Of a stretch of 64,000 nt of DNA, positions 49,198 to 56,887 are shown piece by piece. A program made the position numbers and the translations under genes. Every line of letters starts with the position of its first letter. Position 1 is the stretch's first letter. The notes beneath the pieces are model-generated. The model did not search any database, was not told where the DNA came from, and worked only from the letters and a program-made list of their open reading frames with translations. Source of the stretch: Ramlibacter sp. (GTDB lineage Bacteria; Pseudomonadota; Gammaproteobacteria; Burkholderiales; Burkholderiaceae_C); contig JAHBZM010000001.1 of assembly GCA_019635435.1 (NCBI GenBank), forward strand, positions 4,092,001 through 4,156,000, in the 5' to 3' direction.

Positions 49198-49757
49198 GCG
49201 GCCGCTCCAGCGCCCGCGCCCGCGGCGCGCCAGTCCTGCCAGGCCAGCAGCGCGTACTGCAGCGCGGCCAGCGTGGCGCCCAGCACCACCACCACCCGCA
49301 TGGGCCAGACCGGGAAGGTGAACACCCCCTCCACGCCCAGGAACTCGTTGCCCACCCAGGCCTTGGCCAGCATGGGCCAGGTGGCATAGGCGATCACGCC
49401 ACAGGCAAAAATGCCCGCCGCCGAGAACAGCGCACGCAAGCGCAGGCCGGCACGGGGCCGGCGCGCGATGAACGGGTCAATGAACAGGTCGGCCCGGCTC
49501 ATGCGGCCATGGCGGAGCGTGCCCGGCAACTGCAGGAACACGATCACCACGATGGACGTGGCCACCAGCTCGGCCACGCCGTCAATCGGCCGGTTCAGCA
49601 GGTTGCGCATCAGCACATCGGCGCACATGAGCAGCATGACGAGGCCGATCACCACCGAGCCAAAGGCATTGAGCCCATCCACCAGCTTGCCGAACGGGCT
49701 GGACGGAGCCGAAGGCGCGGGCCCGGCCTCCAGGTCGGTGTTGGCTTCGTAGCTCAA
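49194..49757 (-). CDS. dctQ: TRAP transporter small permease (DctQ)
   Basis: This 187-aa protein has four membrane helices: FGSVVIGLVMLLMCADVLMR, GVAELVATSIVVIVFLQLP, FSAAGIFACGVIAYATW and VVVVLGATLAALQYALL. The RNLLNRPIDGVAEL segment is typical of DctQ. The likely start is a TTG at 49757 that overlaps the dctP stop (TTGA); no ATG lies in the right place. It overlaps dctM by ATGA, so all three TRAP genes are translationally linked. Confidence 0.85.
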   Translation of the reverse strand: MSYEANTDLEAGPAPSAPSSPFGKLVDGLNAFGSVVIGLVMLLMCADVLMRNLLNRPIDGVAELVATSIVVIVFLQLPGTLRHGRMSRADLFIDPFIARRPRAGLRLRALFSAAGIFACGVIAYATWPMLAKAWVGNEFLGVEGVFTFPVWPMRVVVVLGATLAALQYALLAWQDWRAAGAGAGAAA

Positions 49758-50845
49758 AGCTCTTTGTCCCAGTCGCGGGCGGGCTTGACGCCGCGCTTGC
49801 GCAGCGCGTCCATGTAGCTCTTGACGATTTCCTTGGCCGGGCCCTTGGAGGCATTGGTCCTGGCCCATTCGGCCGCGAGGTTGGGCATGGTCTTGACCCA
49901 CTTGTCACGCTCGCCATCACTCAGGGCCGTGATGCGCACGGCCGGCGACTGCTTGGCCCCCACCTCGGCCATGGTCTTGAGCGCGCCCTGGTAGCGCTGC
50001 ATCAGCGTCTCGCCCAGCGCCTTGGAGTACTCCTTGCCCACATCCTTGACGATCTTCTGCACCTCGGGCGGCAGGTTGCCGTAGCTGTCCTTGTTCATGG
50101 CCATGCCGCCGATGTACAGCGCGCCGATGTTCACCGTGGTGATGTAGGGCGCCACTTCATAAATCTTGTTGGGCAGGATGCCTGTGGAGATGGACAAAGT
50201 GCCCTCGCTCACGCCGGTCTGGATGTCGGTGTAGTAGCTGGTCAGCGAGCCGTCCACCGGCACCGCGCCCGAGCCCTTGAGCCACAGGCCAATGGAGCCC
50301 GGCGCCGAGATCTTGCGGCCATTCAGGTCGGCGTAGGTGGCGATCGGGTTTTTGGTGAACAGGTGGTAGGTGTCAACGCCGGTGGCGCCCAGGAACACCA
50401 TGTTGTTCTTTTCCCATTCCTTCCTGAGGGCGGGCGTCTTCTCGTTCATCTCATTGGCCACGTCGAGAATGATGCGCACGTCGTCGGTGGTGAACGGCGT
50501 GACGGTGCCGAACTGGCTCAGCGGCATCTTGGCCGCCTCCAGGTTGTGGAACACCCAGCCAATGTCGGTCACGCCCTGCTCCACACTGGTCAGCGTGGCG
50601 TTCATCTTGTAGAGTTGGCCGCCATAGGCCTCGCGCCATTCAATCTTGTAGCCCTTGTTGAGCGCGGCCACGCGCTTGTTGACCTCGGGCACGAACAGCG
50701 TGCTCATCAGCCCCACCCAGGGCAGCGCCACCGGGTGGCTGGACGCAATGGTGAGCTTGAAGGTCTGGTCGGCCTGGGCCGTGGACAGGCCGGCCGCCAG
50801 CAGGGCGGTGGCCAGCGTGGTGTGCAGGAACTTGCGCTTGATCAT
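49754..50845 (-). CDS. dctP: TRAP transporter periplasmic binding protein (DctP)
   Basis: This is a periplasmic receptor of 363 aa with signal peptide KFLHTTLATALLAAGLSTAQA. The DctP fold follows: FKLTIASSHPVALPWVG, WREAYGGQLYKMNATLTSVEQG, DLNGRKISAPGSIGLWLKG and VDGSLTSYYTDIQTGVSEG. The usual arginine that binds carboxylate is replaced in the region GRKISAPG (R-K), so the ligand may still be an acid. GGAGA precedes ATG 50845. It follows the dioxygenase gene by 20 nt, tying transport to ring cleavage. Confidence 0.92.
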   Translation of the reverse strand: MIKRKFLHTTLATALLAAGLSTAQADQTFKLTIASSHPVALPWVGLMSTLFVPEVNKRVAALNKGYKIEWREAYGGQLYKMNATLTSVEQGVTDIGWVFHNLEAAKMPLSQFGTVTPFTTDDVRIILDVANEMNEKTPALRKEWEKNNMVFLGATGVDTYHLFTKNPIATYADLNGRKISAPGSIGLWLKGSGAVPVDGSLTSYYTDIQTGVSEGTLSISTGILPNKIYEVAPYITTVNIGALYIGGMAMNKDSYGNLPPEVQKIVKDVGKEYSKALGETLMQRYQGALKTMAEVGAKQSPAVRITALSDGERDKWVKTMPNLAAEWARTNASKGPAKEIVKSYMDALRKRGVKPARDWDKEL

Positions 50846-50865
50846 GGTGTGTCTCCAGTGGTTTT

Positions 50866-51702
50866 TTAAAGCGGCCTTGCAGGGGCCAGAACGAAATCGA
50901 ACTCCACGAGCCAGTGCCCGTCGGGCTGCTGCACCCAGTCGGCAATGAGCGACTGGCGCACGCCAAACACGGCGTCGCTGTCCAGGTACTGGTCGTGGTT
51001 GCGGAACACGTGGGTGATCAGCGTCTCGTAGCCCGGCGCCTTGATCATGAAATGCAGGTGGGCCGGCCGCCAGGGGTGGCGGTTGGTGGCGCGCAGCATG
51101 TCGCCCACCGGGCCGTCGTCGGGAATCGGGTAAGCCTCGGCCAGGATGGACTTGAAGTGGTAGCGGCCATCCGGGCCCGAGTGCAGCACGCCGCGCGCCT
51201 GGGCGGCCGGCAAGTCCTGGCGCTGCACGTCGTACTTGCCCTCGGCATCGGCCTGCCAGACTTCCATGACGGCGCCCGCCACCGGCTCGCCACCCAGGCC
51301 GCGCACCGTGCCGCGCACCTCGCAGGGCTGGCCCACGGCGCCGTTGGCCACGTCGGCCCCGTGCTCGTAGTGCGGCGCGCCTTCCACATGGAAAGGGCCG
51401 AACACCGTGGCTTCGGTACAGCCCGCGGGCTTGTCGTTGTTCATGGCCACCGTCAGCATGGACAGGCCCAGGGTGTCGCTCAGCAGGATGAACTCCTGGC
51501 GCTGGTCGTCGGTGATGTGGCCCACGCGCGTGAGGAACTCGATGCCGGCCATCCACTCGGCTTCGGTCAGCTTCACCTCGCGCGCAAAGGCGTGCAGGTG
51601 GCGCACCAGGCTGTTGATGATCTCCTTGAGCCGCGGGTCGGGCGTGTTGGCAAAGCGCGCCATCACCGCCTGGGTGATGGTGTCCTGGTTCAGGTTTCTC
51701 AT
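50866..51702 (-). CDS. Intradiol ring-cleavage dioxygenase (hydroxyquinol 1,2-dioxygenase type)
   Basis: This non-heme Fe(III) enzyme opens a catechol or hydroxyquinol ring between the two hydroxyls. The N-terminal dioxygenase dimerisation domain (~20-95) precedes the catalytic beta-sandwich. All four iron ligands are seen: Tyr157 (GKYDVQ), Tyr191 (AYPIPDDG), His215 and His217 (PAHLHFM). The TEATVFGPFHVEGAPHYEHG segment favours the hydroxyquinol group over plain catechol dioxygenases; this is a family judgement. No maleylacetate reductase or ring hydroxylase gene is within the window. First gene of the cluster; divergent LysR gene at 51842. Confidence 0.88.
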   Translation of the reverse strand: MRNLNQDTITQAVMARFANTPDPRLKEIINSLVRHLHAFAREVKLTEAEWMAGIEFLTRVGHITDDQRQEFILLSDTLGLSMLTVAMNNDKPAGCTEATVFGPFHVEGAPHYEHGADVANGAVGQPCEVRGTVRGLGGEPVAGAVMEVWQADAEGKYDVQRQDLPAAQARGVLHSGPDGRYHFKSILAEAYPIPDDGPVGDMLRATNRHPWRPAHLHFMIKAPGYETLITHVFRNHDQYLDSDAVFGVRQSLIADWVQQPDGHWLVEFDFVLAPARPL

Positions 51703-51798
51703 GGTCTTGTCTCCTCGGCCCACCCTCGGGTAAGCGCCATGGAACGGACTGTAGGTTTTTCAGAAAATGAATGAAAGGCCTTAAAACGCAAAAAACTC

Positions 51799-51813
51799 TT
51801 CCGGAAACCGGAA
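51799..51813. promoter_or_regulatory. Candidate operator between LysR gene and dioxygenase cluster
   Basis: Perfect palindrome TTCCGG-AAA-CCGGAA in the 139-bp divergent spacer, 29 bp before the LysR ATG. A nearby TTTTTCAGAAAA (from 51757) may be a second arm. Likely bound by the LysR protein. Confidence 0.5.
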
Positions 51814-51841
51814 AACTCAACGCACCTCATGGAGCCCCGGC

Positions 51842-52768
51842 ATGGACCGCCTGCGCGAACTCGAACTCTTTGTCCAGGTGGCCGAAACCGGCAGCCTGAG
51901 CCGCGCCGCACTGGCGCTGGGCCTGTCCAACGCGGCGGCCAGCCGCCACCTGGCCGCGCTGGAGGCCCGGCTGGCCGCGCGCCTGGTGGAGCGCAACACG
52001 CGCCGCCTGTACCTGACCAGCGAGGGGCAGGAGTTCTTCAGCCGTGCACGGGCCGTGCTGGCGGACCTGGCCGATGCCGAGTCCACCGTCAACGCCACCG
52101 CCTTCAACCCCAGCGGCCTGCTGCGCGTGAGCGCCTCGCTCTCGTTTGCCATGCAGCACATTGCGCCGCGCCTGCCCGAGTACACGCGCCGCTACCCCAA
52201 GGTGCGCGTGCATGTGGAGTCTGCCAACCGCTACCTGGACCTGATCGACAACAACATTGACGTGGCCATCCGCACGCGCGAGGTGGAGCCCGACAGCAAC
52301 ATCACCATCCGCCGGCTGGCGGCCACGCGGCGCATCCTGGCCGCGTCACCGGCCTACCTGTCGGCCCACGGGGTGCCGCGCACCCCGGCCGAGCTGGGCC
52401 GCCACGCGCTGCTGATCTATGTGTATGCCAACAACCCCAACGAGCTCAGGTTCACCCGCGGCGACGAGGTGCAGACCATCCCCGCGCCCGGCCTGCTGGA
52501 GAGCAACGACGGCCAAATCCTGCGCGCCGCCGCGCTGGGCGGCATGGGCATCCTGGTGCAGCCGAGCTACATCGTCTACGACGACATCGTGGCCGGCCGC
52601 CTCGTGCCCGTGCTGGACGAATGGGACCTGCCACGGCTGCAGATCAACATCGCCTACCCCAGCCGAAAGCACCTGTCGGCCAAGGTGCGCAGCTTCATCG
52701 ACTTCATGGTCGAGGCATTTGAGAAGAACGGCTATGAGCGCAAGTGGACGGGACGGCAGGGGATTTGA
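51842..52768 (+). CDS. LysR-family regulator of the dioxygenase-TRAP cluster
   Basis: This 308-aa protein has an N-terminal HTH (MDRLRELELFVQVAETGSLS, LSNAAASRHLAALEARLAARLVERNTRRLY) and an effector domain of the CrgA/DsdA-like group (RYLDLIDNNIDVAIRTREVE). It is transcribed divergently from the intradiol dioxygenase gene, which is the classical arrangement for a LysR activator of aromatic catabolism. The inducer is probably the substrate or ring-cleavage product. Repeat copy H follows 28 bp after the stop. Confidence 0.9.
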   Translation: MDRLRELELFVQVAETGSLSRAALALGLSNAAASRHLAALEARLAARLVERNTRRLYLTSEGQEFFSRARAVLADLADAESTVNATAFNPSGLLRVSASLSFAMQHIAPRLPEYTRRYPKVRVHVESANRYLDLIDNNIDVAIRTREVEPDSNITIRRLAATRRILAASPAYLSAHGVPRTPAELGRHALLIYVYANNPNELRFTRGDEVQTIPAPGLLESNDGQILRAAALGGMGILVQPSYIVYDDIVAGRLVPVLDEWDLPRLQINIAYPSRKHLSAKVRSFIDFMVEAFEKNGYERKWTGRQGI

Positions 52769-52795
52769 GGCCGGGGTCTGCGCGCGGGAAAGATT

Positions 52796-52850
52796 GATTT
52801 GCTACTGTTTTTGTAGCACGCAGTGGCCGCCAGCTATGGACTCCAGGGCT
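52796..52850 (+). repeat. Dispersed ~50-bp element, copy H
   Basis: It reads GCTAC-N7-GTAGC, then CAGTGGCC and TGGACTCCAGGG, and is the only fully intergenic copy. It occupies most of the 133-bp gap between the LysR gene and the convergent GntR gene and may serve as a terminator-like hairpin. Confidence 0.8.
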
Positions 52851-52901
52851 TTCTGGCTTCAAACCCTGGCGGAAGACGATGAGCACGGGGCGCGGCTTGG
52901 G

Positions 52902-53636
52902 TCAAGACCATTCTTGCCGGGACGCCACCCAACGATCCTGTGAGGCTTGCAGATGGGACCGCATGGCCGTCTGCGCCCCGAGCACGTCCCGGCTTTCCAA
53001 TGCACGCAGGATGGCTTCGTGCTCACGCAGTGCCGCCATCCAGGTTTCTGTGTTGTCCGAGCGCTCGCGAAGATGCGAAGCGAGCGAGCTGTGGCGGGAG
53101 TCGAACAACTCCATGACCAGGCGCTCCATGACCGAATTGCGCGTCAACGCGGCAATGGCCAGGTGAAATGCCCGGTCGCCCTTCAGGGGCGACTGGCCTT
53201 CCGAAATGGCAGAACGCATTTCTTCCAGCGCCTTGTCCACAACGGCAATCCCCGCGGGGGTTGCCAGGCCGCAGGCAAGCGCCACGACCGATCCTTCAAA
53301 GGCTGACCGCGCCTGCAACAACTCGATCGCGCTCTCCCCGAGGGACCTCGTCGGGCTCGGCGCCCGATCCGACACCTCGCGGACGTAGACGCCGGCGCCC
53401 ATCCGGACTTCGACGCTGCCCTCCATTTCGAGCGCGATCAGCGCCTCCCGCACCGACGGGCGAGAGACCCCCAATTGCAGCGCCAGGTCGCGTTCAGGCG
53501 GCAAGCGCCCACCGACCGGGAACTTCCCCTTCAGGATGAGCCCGCGAATCTGGTCTGCGATCTGCTGGTACAGCCGGCGGGTGTCAATGGGCTTGAGTTG
53601 GTCAATCAAAACTGTCTTTCGCGCCGAGCTCGGCAA
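52902..53636 (-). CDS. FadR-subfamily GntR transcriptional regulator
   Basis: This 244-aa protein has an N-terminal GntR winged helix (LYQQIADQIRGLILKGKFPV, LPPERDLALQLGVSRPSVREAL) and a C-terminal helical FCD ligand domain with the metal-binding histidines expected for this group (DRAFHLAIAALTRN, HEAILRALESRD, MRSHLQASQDRW). The start appears to be a TTG at 53636; an in-frame stop lies just upstream and no ATG is available. Three matching candidate operator sites lie between it and the divergent amidohydrolase gene. Confidence 0.9.
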   Translation of the reverse strand: MPSSARKTVLIDQLKPIDTRRLYQQIADQIRGLILKGKFPVGGRLPPERDLALQLGVSRPSVREALIALEMEGSVEVRMGAGVYVREVSDRAPSPTRSLGESAIELLQARSAFEGSVVALACGLATPAGIAVVDKALEEMRSAISEGQSPLKGDRAFHLAIAALTRNSVMERLVMELFDSRHSSLASHLRERSDNTETWMAALREHEAILRALESRDVLGAQTAMRSHLQASQDRWVASRQEWS

Positions 53637-53638
53637 GG

Positions 53639-53649
53639 TGGCCTGACCA
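53639..53649. promoter_or_regulatory. Candidate GntR operator site 1 (TGGCCTGACCA)
   Basis: It lies 3 bp from the GntR start codon and differs from site 3 (53787-53797) at one base. It also overlaps a 7-bp inverted repeat GCCTGAC (53641-53647) / GTCAGGC (53659-53665). Position suggests autorepression. Confidence 0.6.
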
Positions 53650-53755
53650 GATCATTCTGTCAGGCGGAAAGCTTGCGAGAGAAGTGTAGCGCGGCTGATA
53701 GCTCCAATTCCTTCTAGGGCACCAAAGCCCACAGCTGGAAACATAAGGGAAAGTA

Positions 53756-53797
53756 CGGTAAGGCCAATTTTGACATTTTGATAAATTGGCCTTACCA
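53756..53797. promoter_or_regulatory. Paired GntR operator: 14-bp perfect inverted repeat
   Basis: Arms GGTAAGGCCAATTT (53757-53770) and AAATTGGCCTTACC (53783-53796) are separated by 12 nt. Each arm contains the 11-mer TGGCCTTACC(A/G), close to the FadR-family consensus TNGTNNNACNA. It lies ~75 bp upstream of the amidohydrolase start, in the divergent region. The rest of this 233-bp spacer shows nothing else clear. Confidence 0.7.
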
Positions 53798-53855
53798 CTT
53801 GACCTCTGCCGCGTGGCGCAGACGACTTCATTTCCCCGAGACACCACGATCAACC

Positions 53856-53900
53856 TGAAGGAGATCAGCATGAAGGAGACAGGCATGAAGGAGACAGCGA
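53856..53900 (+). repeat. 15-bp tandem repeat carrying duplicated ribosome site and start codon
   Basis: Three units (53856-53870, 53871-53885, 53886-53900) of TGAAGGAGA(C/T)(A/C)AG(G/C)(C/G)A type. The first two each provide AAGGAG plus an ATG at the same distance, so the amidohydrolase has two equivalent starts. Confidence 0.85.
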
Positions 53901-54913
53901 GGAAAGGCTTCAAACACGGTGTCGCGGCGCTAGCGATGCTGGGCATGGCCTCGATATTCACGGCGTGCGGCGGTGGCGGTGGCAGCAGCGGCGATCTGGA
54001 ACTGGAAGCCGCGATCGCCAACGCCGAACGCAGCGCGCCAGCCGGCAAGCGGCCCATCGTCGAGACCCACATTCACTTCTGGCAGACGACACGCCCAGGC
54101 GGTGTGCCGTGGCCCACGGCAGCGGAAGGGCCGATCTTCCGCGATGTGCTGCCACCGGAGTACACCGCATTCGCCAAGGCCCAGGGCGTCGTGGGCGCAG
54201 GGGTCGTGGAGGCAAGCGGCATCGTCGAGGACAACCAGTGGATCCTCGACCGGGTCAAGAGCGATCCGTTCTACTCGTATTTCGTCGGGAACCTCGAGAT
54301 CGGCGCGCCGACCTTTGCCGCCGATCTCACGCGTTTCGCGGCCGATGCGCGCTTCGTGGGAATCCGCGGCTACCTGACCGGCCCGGCCGAAGGCATCACC
54401 CTCAGCGCAGCACAGCTCACCAGCCTGCGCGACCTGGCAGCCCGTGGCATGACGCTGGACATCATCAGCCGGGGAACGAAAAACCCGAAGAGCCAGGTGC
54501 AGGCGTTGTGTACAGCGGTGCCCAATCTGCGCATCATCATCGATCACCTGGGTGGCGCTACCGGGCCGGCGGTTGATCCCACCTGGGAGCTGGAAATTCG
54601 CCGTCTCGCCGCCAACTGCCCGAATGTGTACATGAAGTTCTCGTCGTTCTATGACATGTACGCTCCCGGGGACGTGGTCTTCGCATCGCCCACGGACCTC
54701 GCCTCCTACAAGCCGCACTTCGATGTGCTGATGACGGCGTTCGGCGCAGACCGCCTGATCTGGGGGAGCAACTGGCCTGTCATCACCCTGCATGGAAGTT
54801 TCGAGGCTCAGATTGCCATCGCCGAGGCGTATCTGGCCCCGTTTGGCACCAGCGTGCGCGACAAAGTGATGTTCAAGAACGCCCTCGGGTTTTATCGCCG
54901 GCACAAGTCATAG
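53870..54913 (+). CDS. Amidohydrolase-2 family (PF04909-like) lipoprotein
   Basis: This metal-dependent TIM-barrel hydrolase has 347 aa. The barrel motifs are IVETHIHFWQ (first metal His pair), IIIDHLGG and DRLIWGSNWPV, as in 2-pyrone-4,6-dicarboxylate lactonase and fluconolactonase-like enzymes. Unusually, it begins with a lipoprotein signal ending in lipobox FTAC followed by GGGGGSSG, so it should be membrane-tethered in the periplasm. The start region has three 15-bp tandem units, each with AAGGAG, and two in-frame ATGs (53870 and 53885) with equal spacing. Likely substrate: a lactone or cyclic ester/amide; not provable here. Confidence 0.83.
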   Translation: MKETGMKETARKGFKHGVAALAMLGMASIFTACGGGGGSSGDLELEAAIANAERSAPAGKRPIVETHIHFWQTTRPGGVPWPTAAEGPIFRDVLPPEYTAFAKAQGVVGAGVVEASGIVEDNQWILDRVKSDPFYSYFVGNLEIGAPTFAADLTRFAADARFVGIRGYLTGPAEGITLSAAQLTSLRDLAARGMTLDIISRGTKNPKSQVQALCTAVPNLRIIIDHLGGATGPAVDPTWELEIRRLAANCPNVYMKFSSFYDMYAPGDVVFASPTDLASYKPHFDVLMTAFGADRLIWGSNWPVITLHGSFEAQIAIAEAYLAPFGTSVRDKVMFKNALGFYRRHKS

Positions 54914-54956
54914 CCGTTGAAAACCAGCATGCCCCGGGCCATACGAAAATGGCCCC

Positions 54957-55709
54957 ATGAACACCGGTTCCCCAGAACTCACCGTCGATGGCGCCATCGC
55001 CACCATCACCCTGCGCCGCCCCGAGCAGGCCAACCGCCTGACCACCGACGACCTGGTGCAGTTGTCTAAGCTGATCGCCCAGGTCAACACCATGCCCGCG
55101 GTGCTGGTGCTGCTGCTGCGCGGCACGGGCAAGTATTTTTGCAGCGGCTACGACATCGGCAGCATTGGCGGCGAGCGCCCCGTGGACTTTGCCGGCATGG
55201 TCGACGCCGTGGAGCAGGCCCGGCCCGTGACCATCGCCGTGCTGCACGGCGGCGTGTATGGCGGGGCCACCGACCTGGCCCTGGCCTGCGACTTTCGCAT
55301 CGGCGCCCAGGGCATCGACATGTTCATGCCTGCGGCCCGCCTGGGGTTGCACTACTACCAAAGCGGCATGGAGCGCTACGTGACGCGGCTGGGCCTGGAC
55401 AACGCCAAGCTGCTGTTCCTCACGGCCCAAAAGCAGAGCGCCCGGCAGATGAAGGACATGGGCTACCTCACCCATCTGGTCGAGCCGGCCCAGCTGGAGC
55501 CCGAAGTGCGGGCCCTGGCGGACACCTGCGCCGCCATGGCGCCCATCCCGCTGCTGGGCATGAAGCGCCACCTGAACAGCATGGCGCGCGGCACGCTGGA
55601 TGTGCAGGCGCTGAACGACGACATGCGCCGCGCCATGGCGTCCGACGACCTGCGCGAGGGCCAGGCGGCCTGGGCCGACAAGCGCGCGCCCAGGTTCAGC
55701 GGGACATAG
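54957..55709 (+). CDS. Enoyl-CoA hydratase/isomerase (crotonase family)
   Basis: This crotonase-fold enzyme of 250 aa has the CoA-binding and oxyanion-hole segments FCSGYDIGSIGG and VLHGGVYGGATDLALACDFRI. The canonical catalytic glutamates are not obvious: the residue after GG is A-T, where hydratases have A-x-E. It may therefore be an isomerase, hydrolase or other crotonase rather than a true hydratase. It lies 43 bp after the amidohydrolase gene on the same strand, possibly co-transcribed. Convergent with the LivK-like gene. Confidence 0.85.
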   Translation: MNTGSPELTVDGAIATITLRRPEQANRLTTDDLVQLSKLIAQVNTMPAVLVLLLRGTGKYFCSGYDIGSIGGERPVDFAGMVDAVEQARPVTIAVLHGGVYGGATDLALACDFRIGAQGIDMFMPAARLGLHYYQSGMERYVTRLGLDNAKLLFLTAQKQSARQMKDMGYLTHLVEPAQLEPEVRALADTCAAMAPIPLLGMKRHLNSMARGTLDVQALNDDMRRAMASDDLREGQAAWADKRAPRFSGT

Positions 55710-55719
55710 TCAGGCGCGG

Positions 55720-56844
55720 CTACTTCATGAAGCGCAACGCGCTGGACACCACGGTGAGCTCCACAAAGGCCGAGGCACTGCGGGTCTGCGGGTTGAAGGT
55801 CAGCTGGAAGCCGTTGATGTCGGTGGGCGCCAGGCGTTCCAGCGCGGCGGCCAGCGCGGTGCTGGAGGCCTCACGCGCACGCGCCCTGGCCAGCGACGTG
55901 GTCAGCCAGCGCGCGGCCAGATAGCCTTCCATGCTGGCAAAGTCGGGAACGATCTGGTGGCGGGAGCAAAAGTGCTGGAACTCGCGTGCCACGGGTGTCC
56001 CGCCATTCCACGGAAAGGGCACGACCTGCGAGACCGAGGTGCCCACGGCCAATGGCCCCAGTTGGTCCAGCAAGGCCTGGCCCCCCACCGTGGACAGGGT
56101 GTAGAACCCACCGGTGAACCCGGCCTGGCGCGCCGCCGCGACGAACGCCGCACTGGCACCGGGGTTGGCCCCCAGCACCATGGCCTGCGGCCGGGCCGCC
56201 ACCAGCGTGGCCACGGCGGCCGCCACGTCGGTGCTGCCGCGCGACACGCTGGCGCTCACGGCCGAGGCCAGGGCGGCCGCGCGCGCCGCCTCGTCGAACG
56301 AGTCGCGCATTTCCCAGCCGGCTGATTCGTACTCGAACAGCAAGGCCACGCGGTTGATGCCCACGGTGCTGGTGTGGCGGATGATCTGGCGGATTTCCTC
56401 GCGATGCCCCGCGCGCAGCAGAAAGACGTGGCTGTTGTCGGGCTGGCGCAGCGCGTCCATGCCACTGACCGCCGCGATGAAGGGCACACCCTCTTCGCGG
56501 GCCACCTGCATGCCCTCGCGGTTGGCCCCCGCCCCGACAAAGCCGAACAGACCGATGGCCTTGTGCTCGCTGGTGAGCAGCTTGGCGTTGATCGTTGCGC
56601 GCTCCACCTGGCCGCCATCGTCCAGGGTGGTCAGTTCCACGCGGGGGCCCGACGCACTGCCCGCACTCTGGGCAAACCAGGCCAGCGCCGCGTCGCGAAA
56701 CTGGCGGCCCACACTGCCGTTCGGGCCCACCAGGGGCGCCGACTGGCCCAGGCGCACCACCAGGTCATCCGGCCTGGCGGTGGCCGGCCACGCGGGGCAG
56801 CAGGCCGCGGCGGCGGCCAGGGCAAGGGCTTGGCGTCTTTGCAT
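55720..56844 (-). CDS. LivK-type ABC transporter substrate-binding protein (orphan)
   Basis: This periplasmic type I binding protein has 374 aa and signal peptide RRQALALAAAAACCPAWPATA. The Leu/Ile/Val-binding-protein fold is visible: RLGQSAPLVGPNGSVGRQFR, FGFVGAGANREGMQVAREEG, VALLFEYESAGWEMRDSF and VPDFASMEGYLAARWL. No branched-chain-type permease or ATPase genes are adjacent. It sits 43 bp downstream of dhaK on the same strand and may be a sensor-like receptor or belong to a distant transporter. Confidence 0.82.
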   Translation of the reverse strand: MQRRQALALAAAAACCPAWPATARPDDLVVRLGQSAPLVGPNGSVGRQFRDAALAWFAQSAGSASGPRVELTTLDDGGQVERATINAKLLTSEHKAIGLFGFVGAGANREGMQVAREEGVPFIAAVSGMDALRQPDNSHVFLLRAGHREEIRQIIRHTSTVGINRVALLFEYESAGWEMRDSFDEAARAAALASAVSASVSRGSTDVAAAVATLVAARPQAMVLGANPGASAAFVAAARQAGFTGGFYTLSTVGGQALLDQLGPLAVGTSVSQVVPFPWNGGTPVAREFQHFCSRHQIVPDFASMEGYLAARWLTTSLARARAREASSTALAAALERLAPTDINGFQLTFNPQTRSASAFVELTVVSSALRFMK

Positions 56845-56887
56845 GATGCACCTCCTGGGAATGGACTGACAGCGCCTGCCGGCAGGG

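Noticed and set aside
53690..53740. A possible ninth copy of the dispersed element (GTAGC...ATAGC)
   Set aside because: The palindrome spacing is wrong and the AGTGCCC and GGACTCCAG blocks are absent.
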